From Baffinella frigidus (lineage: Eukaryota > Cryptophyceae > Cryptomonadales > Baffinellaceae): 20,863 nucleotides of DNA. Positions 1 to 7,900 of the stretch are shown here, in pieces. Positions within the stretch are counted from its first letter, which is position 1; each line of letters opens with the position of its first letter. The position numbers and the translations under genes are program-made. The DNA lies in contig MU646356.1 of assembly GCA_026770585.1 (NCBI GenBank), positions 67,578 through 88,440 of the forward strand, in the 5' to 3' direction. Under the pieces are notes generated by a model. It was not told where the DNA came from and made no database searches. It saw nothing but the letters and a program-made list of their open reading frames with translations.

Positions 1-1
1 T

Positions 2-95
<94 letters not shown>
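1..95 (+). repeat. (TTGAGGG)n array, about 13.5 units
   Basis: A near-perfect tandem array of the TTGAGGG variant of the plant/alga telomere heptamer. The G-rich strand reads 5' to 3' from the window's left edge, which is the wrong orientation for a left chromosome end, so this is interstitial. It lies immediately after the exon E donor of gene 1, so relative to that gene it is a C-rich intronic array. Confidence 0.9.
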
Positions 96-104
96 TGGCT
101 TGAC

Positions 105-165
105 CCGGAAAGAGTGTCGCCCATCCGACAGCAGACATTGCCACCCACAACCACCATTTCTCCAC
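105..165 (-). CDS. gene 1 exon E
   Basis: The acceptor is AAG|GT. Codes for VEKWWLWVAMSAVGWATLFP and ends in phase 1 before donor GTCAAG. The WWxWVAxSAVGW pattern repeats the WVLATMLGW element of exon C, supporting the same gene. The following intron is the heptamer array at 1-95. Confidence 0.45.
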
Positions 166-1766
166 CTTGCGCGAGAGCGGGACCGCCTGCGGTGCACGCG
201 CGCATTCAGAGTCGTCCTTCCTCCGAAACAACCACCGCAAACATTCTCCCGCTCGGGATGTGCACGTTTGACCTCGAGGAGTCGCTCCGAAAAAGTGAAA
301 CCTCAACCCTCGTTCATACGTGAAACCTCAACCCTTTTGCGGTGCAAGAGAGCGTTGAGAGCATTTACTCGAGACCATCTGGACGGCGTTCTGACAAAAG
401 CATGTGAACGTTGATACATAGCCGGCACTCATCCGAGATCATCCTGCCAAGTCTCATGAAACTCGCATAATGTGCGTGTTGGCTGCGGATAGTTGCCATA
501 ACACACGAATCCTCCCGGACGTGGTGTGCACGGGGAGTCGTATATGGGCCGTATATACTCTATAACCTGCATCTATAATGTGCATGTTGGCTGCAGAGAG
601 TAGCCACGCACCTGCGCGGCGACTCTACACTCTAGCATCTAAAACCCGCACCCGAAGAGTTTCCCTGGTAACGTCACGCACCTGTGCCGCGCCGAGAAAG
701 GTGCCGGCGATACCAGCAACAAGAGATGCGTCTTGGGAAAGTGGTAGCGCGATTCCGTGCGCGGTCAGCAACCACCGCGCAAATACTACCCCTGCTCAAT
801 GTTTCAAGGTTCAGGGGTTCGGGGTTATCGATTAGAGGTTAGGGGTTAGGGGTTGGGGTGTAAGTTTCCAAGCGAGTACTGCCCTCACGCAGAGACAGTG
901 GAGGGTCATTTTGACCATCGCCTCAATGATATCGACTGGGAGAGCTAGGGTTTAGGGTTTGGGACTTGGGGTTTAGGGTTTGGAATTTGGGGTGTGGGGT
1001 TTTGGGTGTATGCTGCAGGGTTCAGGGTTTTAGTGTTGAGGGTTCAGGGTTGAGAGTTAAGGGTGTAGGGTTGAGAGTTTAGAGTTCAGGGTTGAGGGTT
1101 GAGGGTTTAGGGTTCAGGGCCTAGGTTCAGGATTTCGGGGGTCGGTTTTAGTGTTTAGGGTTTCGGATATAGGGTTTATGGTGTGGGATTTGGGGTAAGG
1201 TACTGGAGGGTGGCACAAAGAGGGAGAATTGCCTGTAGTCCATCCAAGCATCGTGGCGAGGACCCACCCGCTCCGCCCCCCCAGAAATTCGCGGAGCTCG
1301 CCTGCCTGACCCAGCCATGCCACATGTCGCGTCACCCCCAGAAAAACCACGCCCGACTGGAAGACCATACTGGTTCCGTTCCGAGCTGCGAGCGGTTCTC
1401 CGCACCCAGAACATATACGCCGGGCTCGCACATACACCAGCCATTAGCCCTCTGTCCTGGCGAGGGTTGGGCACCTGCGCGATGCCGAAGGAAGCGCTGC
1501 AGATAAGAGCCTGGACCGCCTCGCGTACGAGGTATGAGGTTTCGTGCGGCAGGATGAAACGACCCACGAACATACCTGCAGGTGCATCGTCGCAGGTTTA
1601 CCTCTCTGGGGAGAGGAGATCAGGGAGTTTGCGCTGGTGCCAGCAGGCTGTGGTCGCGTGTATGGGGCTTGGGGCTTGCACCTGTGAGGATCCCCGGGAA
1701 CCAGCCGATGTTGGTCATGAGCACGTACCGCCACCACCACGACCAGCCCTGGTCGGGAGTGGGCAT
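105..1766 (-). CDS. polytopic membrane protein, spliced, partial (runs off left edge)
   Basis: Read on the minus strand as exons 1766-1682, 1575-1475, 1356-1233, 791-682 and 165-105. Phases agree at the first three junctions (1 to 1, 0 to 0, 1 to 1, the last using a GC donor at 1232). At least one exon between 682 and 165 is unresolved. The product is hydrophobic and rich in Gly and Trp: WWWRYVLMTNIGWFPGILTG, then FGIAQSGVVFLGV, WVLATMLGWTTG, AGIAGTFLGAAQ and WWLWVAMSAVGW. This alternation of GxxxGxAQ and WxLAxxxGWxxG elements recalls Gly/Trp-rich multi-span membrane proteins seen as hypothetical proteins in bacteria and algae; that link is from memory and weak. The start is taken at the ATG at 1766-1764, but the frame stays open to 1970, so an upstream exon or start is possible. 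No function is assigned. Confidence 0.55.
466..605 (+). repeat. imperfect direct repeat pair, about 32 bp each
   Basis: The segments 466-497 and 574-605 share TAATGTGC.TGTTGGCTGC with a few substitutions. They lie in the unresolved part of gene 1 between exons D and E. Apart from this I see no convincing exon in 170-680. Confidence 0.6.
682..791 (-). CDS. gene 1 exon D
   Basis: The acceptor is CAG|GG, phase 1. Codes for VVFARWLLTAHGIALPLS, then QDASLVAGIAGTFLGAAQ, ending in phase 0 at donor GTGCGTGA. The same GTGCGTG follows an AG on the minus strand inside the next intron (putative acceptor near 623), another copied exon start. Confidence 0.5.
805..1200 (+). repeat. degenerate TTTAGGG/TTGAGGG-like tract
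   Basis: G-rich heptamer-like repeats with many variants (GGGTTTA, GGGTTGA, GGGTTCA), broken by unique sequence at about 870-945. The tract occupies the intron of gene 1 between exons C and D and is C-rich in that gene's sense. Confidence 0.8.
1233..1356 (-). CDS. gene 1 exon C
   Basis: The acceptor CAG|TC follows CTTC. Codes for SGVVFLGVTRHVAWLG, then QAGELREFLGGRSG, then WVLATMLGWTT. It ends in phase 1 before a GC donor (ACAG|GCAATT). The usual GT alternatives nearby give the wrong phase for exon D. Confidence 0.45.
1475..1575 (-). CDS. gene 1 exon B
   Basis: The acceptor is CAG|GT, phase 1, and the donor GTGCCC, phase 0. Codes for MFVGRFILPHETSYLV then REAVQALICSASFGIAQ, a second membrane segment that joins exon A in phase. 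Confidence 0.55.
1682..1766 (-). CDS. gene 1 exon A (putative start)
   Basis: Codes for MPTPDQGWSWWW then RYVLMTNIGWFPGILT, ending one base into a Gly codon. The donor is GTGCAA at 1681. The Trp-rich hydrophobic run is too regular to be chance. The ATG choice is uncertain. Confidence 0.5.
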
Positions 1767-1858
1767 GTGCGGGTGGAGGTGCGTCCTCGAGCACCCTCCC
1801 GAGGATTCTTTGATCGCAGAGGCTGCGGGGCTCTCCGACCACCGAGAACATTCCGGGG
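1767..1858. promoter_or_regulatory. putative bidirectional promoter / 5' leader region
   Basis: A 92-bp gap separates the putative ATG of gene 1 (1766, minus) from the ATG of the GT6 gene (1859, plus). I see no TATA box. The role is inferred only from the divergent gene arrangement. Confidence 0.3.
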
Positions 1859-1962
1859 ATGGGTCGAACGGGGCTGCGGCTGCACTTGCTCCTGCTCGCA
1901 TCCGTCTTCTGCATCCTGCTCCGCCCGACCTCCCCGGCTCTGTCCAGCGAAGACGACTACAG
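1859..1962 (+). CDS. GT6 exon 1, start and signal-anchor
   Basis: The ATG at 1859 opens MGRTGLRLHLLLLASV, then FCILLRPTSPALSSEDDY. Basic residues precede a hydrophobic core, and the SPALSS stretch could be cleaved. The donor GTACCC is in phase 2. Without splicing the frame stops about 25 bases later. Confidence 0.8.
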
Positions 1963-4900
1963 GTACCCACCGACCCTCCCAGCTCCCCTCATTTGATGAT
2001 TTCGCAGATCTCCGGTTTCGAAGGACCCTCCAACCCCCATCCGCCCTGTCCAGGCTCGTATTCAGCGACGGGCTGGCATGGCCGGAGAGCGAGATGACTC
2101 CCCTTTACTATTCGGCGAGGAAATACGCAGCAGTCGGGGACTTTCGGCAGGCCAACGCGCTCTTCGCCTCCCTCGAACGTAAACTCGCGCGCGCTCAAGC
2201 TGCGGACGCTGCTGCTGGCGAGTACCATCTGGCGAGTACCATAGGCGTGGCGGCAAGGCCCGGAATGGCACGGCTGCAGGCGGTGGTTCTAGCTCGTCGT
2301 GCGGAGCTGGAGGCCCTGGCGTCGGCCTCTCCAGAGACGACCCTAGAAGAACGGCGCGCTGCAGCTGCGAAAGAGGTCCGTGCCGCAGAACTGATCTCCA
2401 GTGGAAAGTCTCAACCAACGCGGTGGTCCACCGCCATCAGTCCCCACGCGCATGTGTGTGGCAGCGCATGCTCAGTCCTGCCTGCCCACTCCCTAAACCC
2501 TACACCCAAAACCGCAAACCTCAAACCCTTGACCCTCGACCCTAAACCCTACACCTCAAACCCTAAAAACTGAACCCCCAACCCCCAACCCCCAACCCCC
2601 AACCTTAACCCCACACCCTCAACCCTAATTCCTAAAACCTAAACCTCAATCCCTAAACCCTGAACCCTACACCCTAAACACTGAACACTGAACCCTATAC
2701 CCCCCACCCCCCACCCTAAACCCTAAACTCGCAACCCTAAAACCTAAAACCTAAACCCTAAACCCTAAACCCCAAACTCTAAACCCTAAACTATAAATCC
2801 TACACCCTAAACCCCAAACCCCAAACCACAAACCTCAAATCCGAAACCCCAGACCCTAAACCCCTAATCCTAAATCCTAAACCTGAATCCAAAACTCTAA
2901 ACCGTAAACCGTCAACCGTAAACCGTAAAACGTAACCCGTAAACCGTAGACCGTACACCGTGAACCCTGAACCCTAAACCCGAAATCCTAAACCCTAAAA
3001 CCTAAACCCTAAACCCTTAACCCTAAACCCTAAACCCTAAACCCTAAAGCCTAAAACCCAAACCCCAAACCCTAAGCACTAAACACTCAACCCTAAAACC
3101 TAAACCCTAAACCCTAAGCCCCCAATCCTGAACCCAAAACCCCAAAACCCAAATCCCAAACTCAAAACACTGAACCCTACATCCTAAACCCCAAACCCCA
3201 AACCCCGCACCTGAAACCCTGCACCCTGAACCCCAACCCCCAAACCCCAACTCCAAACCCAGAACCCCACATACCAAGCTTCAAATCCCAAAACCCAAAC
3301 CCCAACCCTCAAACCTTAACCCCCCGTGACAGGCTGAGCTGCTGGGGCAAGCGCTGACAGTGTGCGTCGCCGGCGGGGAGGGGCTGCATTGCGACTCTGC
3401 ATGGGTGGGGTGGGGCGTCGGATCATGCTGCTCGATTGCCGGGACGTTAGCGCGGGCATTGCAGCGCCGCGGTGACATCGCAGGAACTCGCGGGGATGTC
3501 AAAAGGGCGCTCATGCTTGGACGGAGGCTGACTTCACTCGGGGGGGGGACGGGTGCTGCTGTGTGGAAGGGGCCGGGCGAGAGGAAGAGGGTGGTGTTGC
3601 TCACAGCGGTAAGTGGGGTGTTGTGCTCGCTGGTTGGTGTGTTGGTCGTAGGGGGCGGTTGAGGTGCCACGCTTGCAAGACATTCTCACAGCCAAAGTCT
3701 AGCTCTGCCTCAGTCGGGCTGGGTGGTCGTTTTTGTGAGGACACCAAATTAACTCAGGCAGAACTAGAAAGTGTTGTCAGGCAGCCTGATGTGTTGGGCC
3801 TCAGCGGATAGGAATCCAGGCTCTCACAACATGCTGTGATGTGCCTAGCGGTTTTCGATCAGCATGCATGCGTGTGGGGGCTGTCTGGGGCATTGCCCTG
3901 CTCTTCACACTTATATTCAGATGCTACTACATGTGGGAAAACAGGTAAGTGGGGCGTACCACGTATTCGTCGCGCCATTGATCGCGTCCGCAAGACGTTT
4001 TCTTCTCCTGGGAATCGCTGACCTGGTTCGCACGCCCATCCCCGTGTCCCACTTCTCGGACGTGCTTGTGTAACGGTTATTCCTGATCCGATTTCGTTCG
4101 CTACCACCACTTTACAAAGGATAGCTTTGCTGGGGCGGGACTGTCAGGAACGGTAGGCCGTGTCACGCATACGTGTCACTCGAAGGAACGAGCTAGCTCA
4201 GCAATCGCTGTCAATGATTTTCGTTGACGCGCGGCAGGAGTTTGTTGTGGTGTCCGACCGGGTGCGAGTTTCTCTCGCGTCACCACATGCTGGTCTCTTT
4301 CGTTCAGAGTTTGTAGAGCTAAACGATGAGGCGGGATAGGTGGCCTTGGGCCAGCAACGCATGATAGCTCTCCTCAGACGGCACTGACACGAGCGGTATC
4401 TGCAGGAATTTGTAGTGGTGACCGTCTGGGCCCTGGACGCATCAACCCGCCTCGGCCTCCAAGGCGCGCGCGTGACGTGGATAGCGACAGAGGAGATCTA
4501 TGAAACAGGACTTCCAGGACCGGTGCCAGGACCGGCCTACCGCGTAAATATCTGCCACTGATTCTCTTCGGTTGAAACCCGGCAGGAGTTTGTAGTGGTA
4601 TCCGACCAAGCGCTCGACGCGGAAACCCGCATCGGTCTCGGAGGCGCGCGTGTGACGTGGATTGCGCGGCCGGAACTGGGGTGGCCTCTGACTGCGATGA
4701 TGCGTTACCGCTCCTTTCTTGACGCATGGCATCTCGTCGGTCCGTGCCCCCCCATCTCCTAACCTGCAAATCGTAAATTAAGAATCTCTTGTTATACTGC
4801 ACGGTTCTGTTGGTATCTGTTAGTCTTGCTTTTTGAACGGGGTGTGTGGTACACTCGTGCTTCTGCAGATAGACCGTGCGGTTGAGGTTGAGCCGCATCT

Positions 4901-7900
4901 ACTTCGCCTTTCTTAATGTGAGAGACCTGTTAATTTAAAAATCTTGGGCAATGAAACACTGCACACATAATGATTTTTACTAGTCGTATAAATGCGGAAG
5001 TGACGGGACGTGATGGTTGTGCAGGACACGCGGACTACGCGTTCTTGATCGACGTCGATTGTCTATTCGTCGCTCCAGTCGGAGAAGAGGTCAATCGCAA
5101 CCCCACGGGACAGAGCACGACCCCCCCAACAGAATGATGTGCAGCAGTGCTACCCCTCGCTGCGCTGGCATTTTTTCTGCTCCTGATAAGCATGCGTGGC
5201 AATGCGCAAACGTGCATTCTGCACTAGCCTTGCAAACTTGGATTCTGTTCCTGACAAAGATGCATTCTGCTCCTGACAATGATGGCACTTGATGCTCGCG
5301 GGCGGTGTGGCATGTAATGTCCCGCACCTCGACGCACATGATGAAGCGGGTGGGGCGCAACATGCCATGTGGGGCGCATGATGCGGCCGAAAACTGCTCC
5401 AAATGTGATGTGGCATGGCAGATTCTGGGGCGAACGGTCGGAACTACGCACGCTGATAATGCCTTCTATTCTGGGGAGGAAGTCTCCGGGTACGTCACTG
5501 TTTTGTTATCTCGGGGATGGGGTTTGTGTTTGGTATAGCTTTGTCGAGGCTAAGATAGCAAACTGCTTTCTTGAGATAACTCAAAGCACACTCCACCCTT
5601 AAGATAACTCATAGAGAGCAAGAGAGAGAGAAAGAGATAGAGAGACAGTGCGTGTGAGAGAGCATGCGAGAGAGCGATAGAGAAATGAAGTGTGAGACGC
5701 AACCAGGCGCAGGAAACTGATGCAGCGCGCATCTCTCTGACAACGCGCCCCACCAGGCCCGGCAACCGCACCGCCCCGCCCACCCCACACCTCCCGAAGG
5801 CCTCCATGTGGCGCCAGTCGGAGGTGGCCGATGCGGCGACGCGCGCGAGAGGGGATGTTGGGTTCAGGCCTGGGGAGGCTGTGTACGAGCGGCGGGGGGG
5901 GTCGGCCGCTGCGATCCCGGAAGGCGGTGCGAGACCCTGAATTTCATGTCAAAACGGATTTATTTTCAAACTTTAGGATTCGATAGAAATTACTACACGA
6001 ATGCGTCAATATAACTAATTAAGATCATGATGTGTAGTAAATTGGATTGGCCACATGATTTGAACCAGACCCATTTTTGCACGAAATTGTAGCACCCTAG
6101 ACTACTGACCTCCTGCGGAAAGCGGAGCAGACGGCGGTGGAGAGTCCTGACAGGACTACACCCTGGTACAAAGGTCTCGCGCACCCTGGTACGAGACCTT
6201 TGTCAATCGCGCGTGCCTCCGTTCCCGCACTCACGGCCTCTGGGCATGTCTTCGCGAGGCCTGGCGCCGGGCTGGCGAGGCTAGTGAGGCTAGTGAGACT
6301 GCCTGGCGAGACTGCCTACAAAGGCGCGGGTGCTGTGCGCCCCGGTTGACTGGTTCTCGTCCCACACGGCCGTCTTTGCACATCGGTCCATGCATTGTCA
6401 TCTTACCAATTAGGAGTTACGAGATGACGAGTGTTTTTCTCCGGGGGCGGTACTCTCCGTGTCTGCTCTCTCTCCCGCTCTCGCTCTTTCTCTATGTATC
6501 TCACACACACACAAACACACCTTGGCGGCGTCACATGACCCTTCCGTGGTGGCGCGCAGGTGGAGAGAGGTACTACTACTCGGGGTTCCTGGGGGGCAAC
6601 ATCGCGGGGATGCGAGAGGTCTCCCTGTATCCCTGTCTCTCTCTCTCGCTCTGTATATCTCGCTCTATCTCTCTCTCTCTATCTATCTCTCCTTCTCTAT
6701 CTCTATACATATCTCGCTCTCTCTCGATGTGCAGCCCCAGACTGGGCATGTGGTGTGGCACGACAGGCCCGCATGCGGGTCTCACACCTCTTATTCAAGA
6801 CCTTGCGTTTCGGAATTCAACTTTGCACGGTTAAAACTGACAGCAGCGGGAGTGGTTGGCTGTGCAGGTGTTGGAGGGGGTGGTACAGTCAACTGAGAGC
6901 GACCTCGCCCGCGGGGTGCCGTCCTCCCACACGTTCATGTAGCCTGGCTAGATGCAAAAGCGACGGTAAGGGTTGATGATGCCCGGCACCAGCTGGTCGG
7001 GAGACACACATTGTTCTAGCCTGCCACCAGGCACGGAAACTCATGGTTGGGAAGGGACCTGACACACCTTCTCCCGCACATTGATACCTGGGTGGAAGTC
7101 TCCGCCGCAGCGAGGACCTCCCAACACCTCGTTATATCCTGGTCTGTTTGGCGGGTGTGACCGCGCTTCGGAAAGATCACGTATGCCCTGGTCCATGTGG
7201 GGTGTAGGGTTTTAGGGTTGAGGGTGTATGGTGTGAGGCGCGCACGTGATCCGTCCTGAGAGCGCTCGCCAGTGGTGGTGCGACTGCACGAAAAGACACT
7301 AAACCCTAAAACCAAAATCCCTAACCATCAACCCTGAACCCTGCACCCCTGCACCCTAAACACCCAACCCTGAATCCCAAACGATAAACCCAAGGTGGTG
7401 GCGCGAGTGCACGACGAGAGCCACGTCAATCGCTACTGGTCTCTACATCCTCCTGCGATCATCCTTACCGCGGTACTCTCCTCCCCTTCGCACCCTGCAC
7501 GATATGCCAGCAGCCGATTTCTCTCCACGCTCCGGCAGTCATCTTGACATCAGCATCCCCCCCCCCCCATCAACCCCCCCGCCCCGCCTTATGGGGTAAG
7601 GACATTGCTCCCTCCACCCTCCAGCGGGCATCTTCAATGCGGTAACCCTTCCCTCCTCGCTCACCCTGCACGATATGCCTTGGTAGTCGTCGATTTCTCT
7701 CTACGCTCCGGCGGTCATCGTGACAGCGGTGCCCCCCTCCTCCCTATCACCCTCCACGCCCCGGCTTATACGGTACGGACATTGTCAACACAGACGTATC
7801 ACGCAAGCATGTACATGTACAGCGGCAGTCGTGACCGACCCCCCATTGTGCTACCGCCCCTCTCGCCCTGCCTGCCAGCCTCTTTCCAGCTGCCCGCCCC

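Noticed and set aside
1-95. Chromosome-end telomere at the left edge
   Set aside because: A left end should read C-rich (CCCTAAA) on the plus strand; this reads G-rich TTGAGGG and is followed by gene 1, so it is interstitial.
1317-2573. 418-residue plus-strand open frame
   Set aside because: Only its 2054-2375 part looks coding. The rest overlaps the minus-strand gene, GT6 exon 1 in another frame, and the heptamer tract.
4870-4915. Possible mini-exon reading IDRAVEVEPHLLRLS after CTGCAG
   Set aside because: It ends in a stop, and exon 4586-4739 joins exon 5025-5089 directly in phase with the GT6 motif order intact.
6040-6110. tRNA-like sequence on the minus strand (GGTTCAAATC)
   Set aside because: The T-arm stem does not pair and no anticodon arm or acceptor stem can be drawn.
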